Assembly (NCBI RefSeq): GCF_900188005.1
Contig: NZ_FZNR01000004.1
Span: forward strand, 372,001 to 436,000
Direction of reading: 5' to 3'
From: Actinoplanes regularis
GTDB taxonomy: Bacteria > Actinomycetota > Actinomycetes > Mycobacteriales > Micromonosporaceae
Length of the DNA: 64,000 nucleotides
A program made the translations under genes and the position numbers. The notes beneath the pieces were generated by a model. It saw only the letters and a program-made list of their open reading frames with translations, ran no database searches and was not told the origin of the DNA. Positions 8,528 through 17,214 of the stretch are shown here, in pieces (within the stretch, counting starts at the first letter, position 1; the number at the start of each line of letters is the position of its first letter).

Positions 8528-10558
8528 ATGCCCCTGCGCTCCCTCGCCCGGCCGGCTCTCCGCACCGCCTGCCTCGCGCTCCTCCTGGTCACCGCGTTCC
8601 CGGCCCCCGCTCCGGGCGCCACCGCCTGGGCCCCGGCCTACGAACTCGACGACGCCTGTGTGACCCTGCAGGCGTTCAACGGCGCCCGGCCACTCGGCTA
8701 CCTCAAACGCGTGGCGCTCGGCTACGGCTTCACCGGCACCGCCTCCGCGGCCGAGCCCTTCCGCTTCGATGCCGCCGCACTGGGCCGGTACACCGTGCGC
8801 GACTCCACCGGCGCCTACGCCTATCAGAGCGTCATCGGGTTCGTCATGGCCGGCCGTGGCTATGGCGACCGGGCGGATTGGACGGTCAGCTCCGCGGACG
8901 GCCGCTACCGGCTGGTGTCCACCGCGACCGGGCAACAGGTCGGCTCCTTCCTGGGCAGTGTCGGCGCCGGCTCCGCCACCCTCGCCGCGAGCCCGGCCGC
9001 CGGCTGCTCGGCGGTGCCGGACATCGGCACCCAGGTCACCGGCGCGGCCGCGCCGGGCGTCGACGCCGACGGGCGGCTCGTCGGCTGGATCGACGCGCAC
9101 GCGCACCCCACCGCCGCAGCCGGGTTCGGCAGCAACATGCGCTGCGGCGAGGTCTTCGCGCCCGGCGGGGTCGAGGTCGCGCTCGCCGGCTGCCCCTCGC
9201 ACGGCACCCTCGGCGTCGGCGCGCTCTTCGAGGCGATCGTCGGCGGGACCGACGTGTTCAACGCCCCCACGGACGGCTGGCCGACCTTCGGCGGCTGGCC
9301 GCAACGTGACACGCTGCTGCACGAGCAGGCGTACTTCCGCAGCATCGAGCGGGCCTGGCGCTCCGGCGAACGGGTGCTCAACGCGCTGCTGGTGGCCAAC
9401 CGGATCATCTGCGAGATCTACCCGTCACGCAGCACGCCGTGCGACGAGACCACGCAGATCCGGGTACAGGCCGGGTACCTCCGGTCGATCCAGGACTACG
9501 TGGACGCACAGAGCGGCGGTCCGGGCCGGGGCTGGTTCCGGCTGGCGGCCACCCCGGCCGAGGTGCGGCAGATCGCGGCACAGGGAAAGCTAGCGGTGAC
9601 GATCGGCGTGGAGAGCTCGGAGCTCTTCGGCTGCCGGGAGATCCGGGGCGTGCCGCAGTGCACCACCGCGGACGTCGACGCGGGCCTCGATGAACTGCGG
9701 GCGATGGGGGTGAGCGGGCTCTACCCCGTGCACAAGTTCGACAACGCCTTCGGCGGCACCCGGTTCGACTCCGGGCTCAACGCCGCGGCCGTCAACATCG
9801 GCAACCTGGCCTCCACCGGCCACTGGTGGACCGCCGACTCGTGCACCGGGCCCGCCGACAACACCCAGCCCCTGGTCAGCGATGACATCGTGAAACTGTT
9901 GTCGCTCGGCCCGCTGAACCTTCCACCGGGCACGATCGCGCCCGTCTATCCGAGCGGGCCGGTCTGCAACACCCGGAGCCTGACACCGCTGGGGACGTAC
10001 CTGATCAACCGGATGATGGCCCTCGGCATGGTCATCCATGTCGACCACATGGGCATCCGGACCGCGAACGCGGTCCTGGACCTCGCGGAACGCGCCGGGT
10101 ACCCGGGCGTGGTCTCGGTGCACAGCTGGTCCGACCGGACGATCGTGAACCGGATCCTGGGCCTCGGCGGTTTCGTCGCCGGGTACGCCGACCCGGTCCT
10201 GGGTTTCCTCGGCGAGTGGCGGGCCAACCGGGCGCTCGCCAACGGTGACCGCATCGACGGCTACGGCGTCGGCTCCGACGTCAACGGTCTCGGCGCGCAG
10301 GCGCGACCGCGCGACAACGCCGGCGTCGACCCGCTGCGGTACCCGTTCACCGCCCCCAACGGCACCACCGTCGACCGGCACGTCATGGGCGGCCGGACCT
10401 TCGACCTCAACACCGACGGCGTCGCGCAGTACGGCCTCTACGCCGACTGGGTCACCGACCTGATCCAGCAGGCCGGATCCGACGCGCCGCTGCTGCGTCA
10501 GCACCTGATGAACGGAGCGGAGGCGTACACCGCGATGTGGGAGCGCGCACGGGCCTGA
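8528..10558 (+). CDS. Secreted M19 (membrane dipeptidase)-like metallohydrolase
   Basis: The 676-residue protein starts at ATG 8528 behind AAGGAAGGTG and has a Sec signal (cleavage near residue 30, APGATAW). Residues about 35-170 form a beta-rich domain unlike the catalytic part. From about residue 185 a TIM-barrel hydrolase follows with a DAHAHP metal motif, then PVHKFDNAFGG, HVDHMGIRTANAVLDLA with VSVHSWSD, and GVGSDVNG. These parallel the metal and active-site motifs of renal-dipeptidase-type M19 enzymes. The length is nearly twice that of typical M19 proteins because of the N-terminal domain and insertions. Substrate unknown; probably extracellular. Confidence 0.72.
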   Translation: MPLRSLARPALRTACLALLLVTAFPAPAPGATAWAPAYELDDACVTLQAFNGARPLGYLKRVALGYGFTGTASAAEPFRFDAAALGRYTVRDSTGAYAYQSVIGFVMAGRGYGDRADWTVSSADGRYRLVSTATGQQVGSFLGSVGAGSATLAASPAAGCSAVPDIGTQVTGAAAPGVDADGRLVGWIDAHAHPTAAAGFGSNMRCGEVFAPGGVEVALAGCPSHGTLGVGALFEAIVGGTDVFNAPTDGWPTFGGWPQRDTLLHEQAYFRSIERAWRSGERVLNALLVANRIICEIYPSRSTPCDETTQIRVQAGYLRSIQDYVDAQSGGPGRGWFRLAATPAEVRQIAAQGKLAVTIGVESSELFGCREIRGVPQCTTADVDAGLDELRAMGVSGLYPVHKFDNAFGGTRFDSGLNAAAVNIGNLASTGHWWTADSCTGPADNTQPLVSDDIVKLLSLGPLNLPPGTIAPVYPSGPVCNTRSLTPLGTYLINRMMALGMVIHVDHMGIRTANAVLDLAERAGYPGVVSVHSWSDRTIVNRILGLGGFVAGYADPVLGFLGEWRANRALANGDRIDGYGVGSDVNGLGAQARPRDNAGVDPLRYPFTAPNGTTVDRHVMGGRTFDLNTDGVAQYGLYADWVTDLIQQAGSDAPLLRQHLMNGAEAYTAMWERARA

Positions 10559-10598
10559 CCTCCCTCCCGCCGGTCCGCCCTGCTCGCTCATTCCTGAA

Positions 10599-10630
10599 CC
10601 GTCCGCCGCGTGGGATCACTCGGCGGACGG
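10599..10630. terminator. Hairpin terminator candidate
   Basis: CCGTCCGCCG (10599-10608) pairs with CGGCGGACGG (10621-10630) around a 12-nt loop. It lies just after the hydrolase gene and overlaps the last codons of the convergent paaX-like gene. No T-run follows. Confidence 0.5.
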
Positions 10631-11407
10631 GATAGTGTCGAGGAGGGCGGCGGCGATCTCGGCGGCCGGCGTGGCCAGCCGGTCGTTGAGGGCGAAGAAC
10701 AACTCCTGGGCGGACGCGGCGGGCCAGTCCAGCGGCAGGTGGGGGATCGGCAGCCGGGGATCCCGGCGGATGATCGAGAGCCAGTCGGTGACGAGCCGTA
10801 GCTTCGCCGCCAGGGGGTCGGTCGTGACGGCCGGGGACTCCCACCGCGTACGGAAGTCGATGTAGCGGGCCGCGAGCGCCGGAAGATCGTAGGCATGGGA
10901 GATCATCTCGGCGATGTCGGTCGCCGGGTCGGCCTCGGCTCGGAAGATCCTTATGTGTGAGCCGAGGCCGAGGTCCGTCAGGACCGGGGTGACGTCCCGG
11001 CGGCCCGGTGCGATCCACAGGCCGCCCTGGATCGGCCCGAAGCCCGCCCACGCGAGCTGCGCCCGCAGGTCGTGGCGCTCCCGGCGGCGCTCGGCCGGCA
11101 GTGAGAAGGCCAGCAGCGTCCAGGTTCCGTCCCAGTCGTGGTTGACCGCGCCGGTCTCCCAGAGTCGCACCGAGCCGTCGCGCAGGATGCGGGTCGAGCG
11201 GTCGGTCAGGTCGAAGTACATGCGGCGGCCGTGCCGCTGCCGGCGCAGCAGCCCGCGGGCACAGAGGCGGGTCAGCGTGGAGCGGGTCGCCTCCTCGGAG
11301 ACGCCGGCCCGGCCGAGGACCTCGATGACGCTGCCGGAGTAGACGCACACGCCCCGATCGAGCAGGTGGTCGCCGAGGAACGTGAGCATGACCGATGTAG
11401 AGCGCAC
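10616..11407 (-). CDS. PaaX-family transcriptional regulator
   Basis: The 263-residue protein shows PaaX architecture: an N-terminal winged helix (SVMLTFLGDHLL, then GVSEEATRSTLTRLCARGLL), a central domain (WDGTWTLLAFSLPAERRRERHDLRAQLAWAGFG in part, then GGLWIAPG) and a C-terminal helical domain with FRTRWES and RDPRLPIPHLPLDWP. PaaX controls aromatic (phenylacetyl-CoA) catabolism in E. coli, and relatives sense acyl-CoA type ligands. It starts with GTG at 11407 and is divergent from the importer operon at 11520, which is its most likely target. Confidence 0.92.
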   Translation of the reverse strand: MRSTSVMLTFLGDHLLDRGVCVYSGSVIEVLGRAGVSEEATRSTLTRLCARGLLRRQRHGRRMYFDLTDRSTRILRDGSVRLWETGAVNHDWDGTWTLLAFSLPAERRRERHDLRAQLAWAGFGPIQGGLWIAPGRRDVTPVLTDLGLGSHIRIFRAEADPATDIAEMISHAYDLPALAARYIDFRTRWESPAVTTDPLAAKLRLVTDWLSIIRRDPRLPIPHLPLDWPAASAQELFFALNDRLATPAAEIAAALLDTIPSAE

Positions 11408-11461
11408 GGGCGCACCGTACCGCCGATGTTGGCAGCATGTGCAGCGATGTCGGGCAATTTA

Positions 11462-11490
11462 TTGACCACCGTCAAAAGCACGCCTAACTT
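11462..11490 (+). promoter_or_regulatory. Promoter and operator candidate of the importer operon
   Basis: TTGACC (11462-11467) and TAACTT (11485-11490) are 17 bp apart and about 30 bp upstream of the binding-protein start. The -35 overlaps the inverted repeat TTGAC-CACC-GTCAA (11462-11475), a plausible site for the divergent PaaX protein. Confidence 0.5.
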
Positions 11491-11519
11491 TGCGGCACCC
11501 ATCGACGAAAGCGGGCGAC

Positions 11520-12689
11520 ATGAAACGTCTTCTGTCATCCCTCGCCGCGCTCCTGCTCCTGACACCAACCGCGTGCGGCGGCGACGAAACCGGCGGCGAC
11601 GGACCTTTGAAGGTCGGCGCGATCCTCTCGCTGACCGGCAACTACGCGCCGCTGGGCAGCGAGGACAAGAAAGCCGTCGACCTCGCCGTCCAGCAGATCA
11701 ACAGCGCCGGCGGCCTGCTCGGGCGGCAGATCGAGCTGCTGGTCCGCGACGACAAGAGCCAGCCCGACCAGTCCGTGCTCAGCTTCAACGAGCTCAAGGG
11801 CAGCGACGTCATCGCGGTGATCGGCTCACCGTTCTCCAACTCCGCGCTGGCGACGATCCCGCAGGTGGACCGCGAGAAGATTCCCTACGTCTCGCTGACC
11901 CCCGCGGACGAGCAGGTCAACCCCATCCATCCGGACGTCTTCGTGGTCCCGGCCACCTCCGCGACCTACGCCGACCGGATCCTGCAGTACTACCAGGCGC
12001 AGGGGTACACCAGGATCGCCGTCGCGCACGACAGCCGCAGCTCGTACGCGAACGCCGGGACCGCCGGAATGAAGAGCAAGGCCGCGCGGTACGGCATCAC
12101 CCTCGTCGCCGACGAGGAGTTCCAGACCACCACCACTGAGTTCAGCGCCGTCCTCAACCACGTCAAGGCCGCCGGCGCCCAGGCGCTGACCGTCTGGTCG
12201 ACCGGCGCGCCCGCGGTCGCCTTCGCCAAGCAGTACGCCACCGCCGGCCTCGGCCTGCCACTGATGTTCACCGGCGCGCAGGCCAGCACGCTCTGGCTCA
12301 AACCGGTCGGCGCCGCCGCCGAGGGCGTCTTCGTGGCCAGCTCGATCGCCGTCGTCGGCGACGCCCTGCCCGCCGGCCCGCAAAAATCCGCGATCGAGGA
12401 ACTCTCCAAACCCTTCACCAGCCAGTACGGCTACCCGCCGCCACAGTTCGCCGCCGACGGCTACACCGGTGTGAAGCTGCTCGCGGCCGCCGTCACCAAG
12501 GCGAACAGCGCCGACCGCGACAAGATCCGGGCCGCTTTCGAGGGGCTGACGCTCACCACCCCGAACGGTACGTACGCGTACACCGCCACCGACCACGCCG
12601 GCCTGACCGCCGACTTCATCTCGATCAACGTGGTGAAGGACGGCACGTTCGTCGCCACGGACTGGGCCAAGTCGAAGCTGGCCAAGTGA
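11520..12689 (+). CDS. Branched-chain-amino-acid-type ABC substrate-binding lipoprotein
   Basis: The 389-residue protein starts at ATG 11520; the signal peptide MKRLLSSLAALLLLTPTACG ends in a lipobox-like TAC with the lipid-attachment Cys near residue 19. The mature part is a Peripla_BP_6 (LivJ/K-type) protein: GPLKVGAILSLTGNYAPLG at its start, then SAGGLLGRQIELLVRDDKSQPD, and a typical receptor hinge. It binds a small carboxylate, amino acid or aromatic substrate at the cell surface for import by the four products encoded downstream. Substrates of this family are broad, and the PaaX neighbour hints at aromatic acids or amides. Confidence 0.9.
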   Translation: MKRLLSSLAALLLLTPTACGGDETGGDGPLKVGAILSLTGNYAPLGSEDKKAVDLAVQQINSAGGLLGRQIELLVRDDKSQPDQSVLSFNELKGSDVIAVIGSPFSNSALATIPQVDREKIPYVSLTPADEQVNPIHPDVFVVPATSATYADRILQYYQAQGYTRIAVAHDSRSSYANAGTAGMKSKAARYGITLVADEEFQTTTTEFSAVLNHVKAAGAQALTVWSTGAPAVAFAKQYATAGLGLPLMFTGAQASTLWLKPVGAAAEGVFVASSIAVVGDALPAGPQKSAIEELSKPFTSQYGYPPPQFAADGYTGVKLLAAAVTKANSADRDKIRAAFEGLTLTTPNGTYAYTATDHAGLTADFISINVVKDGTFVATDWAKSKLAK

Positions 12690-13450
12690 CCGCCCTGCTC
12701 ACGGTCGAGAACGTCACCCGGCGGTTCGGCGGCGTCCACGCGCTGCGCGACGTCGCCCTGGACGTGTGCGAGGGCGAGACGCACGCCGTGATCGGCCCGA
12801 ACGGCGCCGGCAAGTCCACCCTGTTCAAACTGATCGGCGGGCAGCTGGCCGCCACCGCGGGCACGATCGGCTACGACGGCGCCCGCGTCGACCGGCTGCC
12901 GCCGCACCAGCGGGCCCGGCGCGGGATAGCGATCGCGTTCCAGGACGCGCCGGTGTTCCGGGGGATGACGGTCGCCGAGAACGCGATGGTCGGCGCGCAC
13001 GCGGTCACCCGGGCCGGGCCGCTCGCCGCGATCCTGCGGTCGCCCCGCCACCGCCGTGAGGAGCTCGAGATCCGCGCGGCCGCCGCGGAGGCCCTGAAGC
13101 GGGTCGGGCTGGCCGGGTGGGCGGACCGGCCGGCCGAGGACCTGCCGCTCGGCCAGCAGCGGGCGCTGCAACTGGCCCGGGCGCTGTGCGGGCGCCCGCG
13201 GCTGTTGCTGCTGGACGAGCCGGCGTCCGGGCTGCGCGGTCCGGAGCGGTCCGCGCTCGCCGAGCTGATCGAGGACCTGCGGGGTTCGGGCCTGTCGATC
13301 CTGCTGGTCGAGCACGACGTCGGCTTCGTGGCCCGGCTCGCCGACCGGGTGACCGTTCTCGATCTGGGGCGGGTCATCGCACACGGTACGTTCGCGCGGA
13401 TCCGCGTGGATCCCGCGGTGATCGCGGCCTACCTGGGCGGCGCCGAATGA
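12686..13450 (+). CDS. ABC importer ATPase, LivG type
   Basis: The 254-residue ATPase begins with GTG overlapping the previous stop by 4 bp (GTGA), indicating translational coupling. Walker A is GPNGAGKST (about residues 35-43), the signature region is LPLGQQRALQLARAL, Walker B is LLLLDEPASGL and the switch His is in VEHDVGFV. The signature lacks the usual SGG, as is common in LivG-type subunits, which read L-x-x-GQQR. It energises import with the LivF-type partner. Confidence 0.92.
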   Translation: MTALLTVENVTRRFGGVHALRDVALDVCEGETHAVIGPNGAGKSTLFKLIGGQLAATAGTIGYDGARVDRLPPHQRARRGIAIAFQDAPVFRGMTVAENAMVGAHAVTRAGPLAAILRSPRHRREELEIRAAAAEALKRVGLAGWADRPAEDLPLGQQRALQLARALCGRPRLLLLDEPASGLRGPERSALAELIEDLRGSGLSILLVEHDVGFVARLADRVTVLDLGRVIAHGTFARIRVDPAVIAAYLGGAE

Positions 13451-14106
13451 TCGTCGAGGTGCGGGACCTGACCGTCCGCTACGGCGCGGCGACCGCGCTC
13501 GACGGCGTGACCCTGAGCGTGGCGGCGGGCGAGCTGGTCGCGCTGATCGGGCCGAACGGTGCCGGCAAGTCCACGCTGGTCAACGCGCTCTGCGGAATCC
13601 GGCGCCCGGCGAGCGGCCGGATCGACGTACGGGGGAGGCTCGCTCTCGTTCCGGAGGGCCGGCACCTCTTCCCCTCCCTGAGCGTCGACGACAACCTGCG
13701 GCTCGGCGCCTGGCGCCGACGGGAGCGGGACACGGCGCACATCTATGCCCTGCTGCCGGAGCTGACTCCGCTGCGGGACCGGCCGGCCGGGCGGCTCTCC
13801 GGCGGCGAGCAGCAGATGGTCGCCCTCGGACGGGCCCTGATGAGCCGTCCGGATCTCCTGGTGATCGACGAGATGTCCCTCGGCCTGGCCCCGAAGATCG
13901 TCGGTAGCCTCGTCGCCCACCTGCGGCAACGCAACGCGGAGGATGGCCTCGCGGTGCTGCTGATCGAGCAGAACGCCCGGCTCGCCCTCGAGCTGTGCAC
14001 CCGTGCCTACGTCCTCGAGGCCGGCCGGGTCGTCGCCGAGGGTCCGGCCGCGGCGCTCGCCGGCAGCCCCGAGATCGCCGCCGCCTACCTGGGCCTGGAG
14101 GCGTGA
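13447..14106 (+). CDS. ABC importer ATPase, LivF type
   Basis: The 219-residue ATPase starts at ATG 13447, overlapping the preceding stop by 4 bp (ATGA). It has Walker A GPNGAGKSTLVNALCG, the LivF-typical VPEGRHLFPSLSV, the signature LSGGEQQMVALGRAL, Walker B LLVIDEMSLGLAP and the switch His region LLIEQNARLAL. At this length it is slightly shorter than the usual 230-240 residue LivF. It pairs with the LivG-type subunit. Confidence 0.92.
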   Translation: MIVEVRDLTVRYGAATALDGVTLSVAAGELVALIGPNGAGKSTLVNALCGIRRPASGRIDVRGRLALVPEGRHLFPSLSVDDNLRLGAWRRRERDTAHIYALLPELTPLRDRPAGRLSGGEQQMVALGRALMSRPDLLVIDEMSLGLAPKIVGSLVAHLRQRNAEDGLAVLLIEQNARLALELCTRAYVLEAGRVVAEGPAAALAGSPEIAAAYLGLEA

Positions 14107-14948
14107 TGGCCGAGCTCGTCCAGTACCTGATCACCGGCGTCGGCGTCGGCTGCGCGTACGCCCTGCTCGGCAGTGGTCTCGTGGTGATCTACCGGGTCAC
14201 CCGGGTGGTCAACTTCGCGCAGGGCGCCGTCGCGGTGCTGGCCGCCCTCACGGTCACCACGCTGCTCGCGGCCGGCCTCCCGCACGGCCTCGCGGAAGGG
14301 CTGGGCGTGCTGCTGGCCGGTGCCGCCGGGCTGCTCACCGGCCTGGTGGCGACCGGCAAGCCGGGAACCACGCCGCAGGCGGCGCTGATCGTCACGCTCG
14401 GGCTGGGCGTTCTCGCGTACGCGGTGGAGATCCTGTTCTGGGGCGACCAGCCCCGATCGTTCCCCGGGCTGCCCGGCGCCACCGCCGGCGTACAGACGCA
14501 TTATCTCCTGATCGCCTCGGTGACCGCGCTGGTCCTGGCCGCGACCGCGGTCCTGTTCGCCCGCACCGACCTGGGCCGGGCGCTCACCGCGACCGCGGAG
14601 GACCCGTACGCGGCCCGGATCGTCGGCATCGACGTCGCGCGGATGGGCCTGCTCGCGTTCACCGTCGGCGGTGCGCTCGGCGGCCTGGCCGGGGTGCTGA
14701 TCACGCCGGTGCAGCAGGTCACCTTCGACAGTGACGTGGCGCTCGTGGTCAACGGCTTCTCCGCGGCGATCCTCGGCAACCTGACCCGCCCCGGACTCAC
14801 CCTCGCCGGGGGCCTGCTGCTCGGCGTCGTGCAGGCCCTGGCCGGCGGTTACTGGAACACGTCGTACCAGACGGAGGTGGCTTTGATCTTCATGCTGGTC
14901 GTGCTCGTCGTCCGCGCCGGTCGCCTGTCCTCGGTGGAGACGGCATGA
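14106..14948 (+). CDS. ABC importer permease, LivH type
   Basis: The 280-residue membrane protein starts at ATG 14106 inside the preceding stop (TGATG). It shows LivH features: an N-terminal YLITGVGVGCAYALLGSGLVVIYRVTRVVNFAQGA segment (abridged: GCAYALLGSG and VNFAQGA), about eight hydrophobic helices, and the conserved cytoplasmic loop TATAEDPYAARIVGID that contacts the ATPases. It forms half of the translocation pore. Confidence 0.92.
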   Translation: MAELVQYLITGVGVGCAYALLGSGLVVIYRVTRVVNFAQGAVAVLAALTVTTLLAAGLPHGLAEGLGVLLAGAAGLLTGLVATGKPGTTPQAALIVTLGLGVLAYAVEILFWGDQPRSFPGLPGATAGVQTHYLLIASVTALVLAATAVLFARTDLGRALTATAEDPYAARIVGIDVARMGLLAFTVGGALGGLAGVLITPVQQVTFDSDVALVVNGFSAAILGNLTRPGLTLAGGLLLGVVQALAGGYWNTSYQTEVALIFMLVVLVVRAGRLSSVETA

Positions 14949-15874
14949 AGTGGATCATCCTGGTGGCCGCCGGAGTCGTGCCGGTCCTGCTGACCCCGGG
15001 GCAGCTCACGGTCTACGTGCTGCTCGGGCTCGCGGCGATGGCGGTGGTCGGGTTGTCGCTGCTGATGGGCTATGCCGGGCAGGTCTCGCTGGGGCAGGCG
15101 TCGTTCACCGCGATCGGGGCGTACACCGCCGGGCTGCTCGCCGTGCACGGGATCCCGCCCCTGCTCGGCCTGCTCGCGGCGCCCCTCGGGGCGGCCCTGG
15201 CCGCAGTCGTCGTCGGCGTGCCCATCCTGCGCCTGCGCGGCCACCAGCTCGCCTTCGCCACCCTCGCCCTGCAGCTCATCCTGCTCTCGGTGCTCGGCGG
15301 CGCCGACTGGGCCGGAGGCGCGATCGGCCTGCAGGGACTGCCCTACCTGTCGATCTTCGGGTTCGAGCTGAACGAGGATCTGGAATACGCCTACCTCGTG
15401 CTGGCCGGCGTCGTGCTCACCACGCTGATCACGGCCCTGCTGGTCCGCTCGCGGGTCGGCCGTGGACTGCGGGCGCTGGCCACGGCCCCGGTCGCGGCGG
15501 CGGCCAGCGGGGTGCCGGTCGGGGCGTACCGGCTGCTGGTCTTCGCGGTCTCGGCGGCCTTCGCCGGCTTCGCCGGCGGCGTCTACGCCTTCTACGTCGG
15601 CTATCTCGCGCCGGGTTCGTTCCCGGTGCTGCTCTCCATCGAGTACGTCGTGATGGCCGTCGTCGGCGGCCTCGGCAGCATCTCCGGCGCCCTGTTCGGC
15701 GCCGCCCTCATCACCCTGGTCGTCCAGCTCCTCACCACGCTGGCGACGCGGCCCGGCATGCCGAGTTACGCCCCGAGCGTGCTGTCCTACGCGGTCTACG
15801 CCGTGCTGCTGATCGTGATCGTCCTCTTCGTCCCGAGGGGCATCGTCCCCACCCTTCGCCGGAGGTCCCCGTGA
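14945..15874 (+). CDS. ABC importer permease, LivM type
   Basis: The 309-residue membrane protein overlaps the previous gene by 4 bp (ATGA). It carries the LivM marker GYAGQVSLGQASFTAIGAY near residue 45, nine or so helices, a coupling loop (RVGRGLRALATAPVAAAASG) and the GGLGSISGALFGA segment. It completes the pore of the importer. Confidence 0.92.
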   Translation: MKWIILVAAGVVPVLLTPGQLTVYVLLGLAAMAVVGLSLLMGYAGQVSLGQASFTAIGAYTAGLLAVHGIPPLLGLLAAPLGAALAAVVVGVPILRLRGHQLAFATLALQLILLSVLGGADWAGGAIGLQGLPYLSIFGFELNEDLEYAYLVLAGVVLTTLITALLVRSRVGRGLRALATAPVAAAASGVPVGAYRLLVFAVSAAFAGFAGGVYAFYVGYLAPGSFPVLLSIEYVVMAVVGGLGSISGALFGAALITLVVQLLTTLATRPGMPSYAPSVLSYAVYAVLLIVIVLFVPRGIVPTLRRRSP

Positions 15875-17187
15875 AGCGTCTCCTGGCCGTCCTGCCGCTC
15901 CTGCTCACACTCTTCGTCCCGATCCCCGCGTACGCCGGAGCCACCCACCACACCGGGACGCTCGCCGACGGGGCGATCTGGATCGCGGACGTCCCCGCCG
16001 ACTGGCACGGCACCCTGATCCTCTACAGCCACGGCTTCGGCACGCTGACCGCCGCGGACGCCCCGAACGAGGCGACCAGGCAGGCGCTGCTCGCCCGTGG
16101 ATACGCGCTGGTCGGCTCCTCCTACGACCCGAACGGGTCACTGTGGGCGCTGGAGAGCGCGGCCCGGGACCAGTTCGCCGCCCTGGCCGCCGTCGAGAAG
16201 GTCATCGGGCCGGCCCGGACCACCATCGCGCTCGGTGTCTCGATGGGCGGCCTGGTCAGCACCCAGGAGGCGGAGCACGCGCGCGGCGGGCTGGACGCGG
16301 TCGTCTCCACCTGCGGGCTGCTCGGCGGTGGTATCGACCTGAACAACTACCAGCTCGACGGGGAGTACGCGCTCGCCCGGCTGCTCGCGCCGGGGCAGGA
16401 CCTCCCGCTGACCGGATACGCCGGCCCGGCCGACGGTGCGGCGGCGGCGAGCCGGCTGCTGGCGGTCGCGGCCGCGGCCCGGGAAACGGCGGCCGGCCGG
16501 GCGCGGGTGGCGCTCGGTACCGCGCTGCTGAACATGCCCACCTGGTCCGCCTCGCAGCCCGCGCCGCCCCGGGACGCCGAAGGGATCGCCCAGGCTCAGT
16601 ACGAGTGGTTCACCGCGGCGCTGCCGTTCATCATGCCCGCGCGGTACTTCATCGAACTGAGTGCGGGTGGGAACGCCTCCTGGAACACCGGGGTCGACTA
16701 TGCGGCGGTGCTGGCCCGCTCGCCGTACCGGGACGTCGTCCGCTCCCTGTACCGCGCCGCCGGCCTCGACCTGCGCGCGGACCTCGCCGACCTGACCCGG
16801 CACGCCGCGGTGCGGGCCGACCGTGCGGCCGTTGCCGATCTGAGGCGTACCTCAACGGTGAGTGGCCGCCTCGACGTGCCGATGCTGACCATGCACACGG
16901 TGTACGACCAGCTTGCTCCCGTGGAGTTCGAGAACCGGTATGCGGGTCAGGCGCGCGGGCCGTTGCTGCGGCAGTCCTATGTGGCTCGGCGCGGGCACTG
17001 CGCCTTCACGCCGTCCGAGTTCGTCGCGGCGATCCAGGCCGCCGAGCACCGTGCCGTCACCGGGCGCTGGGATGCGGTGGCGACCACTAGTGGCTTGCAG
17101 GAGGCCGCAATTCGTCTGAACCTCGGCGACGCTCCGGCCTTCACCGACTTCCGCCCCGGCCCCCTCGTCAGTCACCGCCACCTCTGA
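15871..17187 (+). CDS. Secreted alpha/beta hydrolase coupled to the importer
   Basis: The 438-residue protein starts at GTG 15871 with GGAGGT just upstream and overlaps the LivM-type stop by 4 bp, making it the sixth gene of one operon. It has a Sec signal (about residues 1-22, ending AYA). The alpha/beta hydrolase fold shows an oxyanion segment LILYSHGFG, the nucleophile elbow GVSMGG with Ser 124, an acid region MHTVYDQLAP and the catalytic His in RRGHCAF. It likely hydrolyses an ester or amide outside the cell, releasing a compound for the coupled importer. The true substrate is unknown. Confidence 0.82.
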   Translation: MKRLLAVLPLLLTLFVPIPAYAGATHHTGTLADGAIWIADVPADWHGTLILYSHGFGTLTAADAPNEATRQALLARGYALVGSSYDPNGSLWALESAARDQFAALAAVEKVIGPARTTIALGVSMGGLVSTQEAEHARGGLDAVVSTCGLLGGGIDLNNYQLDGEYALARLLAPGQDLPLTGYAGPADGAAAASRLLAVAAAARETAAGRARVALGTALLNMPTWSASQPAPPRDAEGIAQAQYEWFTAALPFIMPARYFIELSAGGNASWNTGVDYAAVLARSPYRDVVRSLYRAAGLDLRADLADLTRHAAVRADRAAVADLRRTSTVSGRLDVPMLTMHTVYDQLAPVEFENRYAGQARGPLLRQSYVARRGHCAFTPSEFVAAIQAAEHRAVTGRWDAVATTSGLQEAAIRLNLGDAPAFTDFRPGPLVSHRHL

Positions 17188-17191
17188 AGTA

Positions 17192-17214
17192 GCTGGTCCT
17201 GATCGTGGTGTCAG
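17192..17214. repeat. Copy 1 of a 23-bp intergenic repeat
   Basis: A 23-bp stretch containing CTGGTCCTGATCGTGGTGTC is identical at 17192-17214 and 30090-30112. Both lie between genes; here the last bases overlap the stop of the deazaflavin-type gene. Nature unknown. Confidence 0.6.

Noticed and set aside
12686..13450. LivG-type ATPase considered defective because it lacks LSGGQ
   Set aside because: The L-x-x-GQQR form is usual for this subunit type.
15871..17187. Much longer plus-strand frame running from inside livM into the hydrolase
   Set aside because: The upstream part is an out-of-frame shadow of the permease gene; GTG 15871 with GGAGGT and a clean signal peptide marks the real start.
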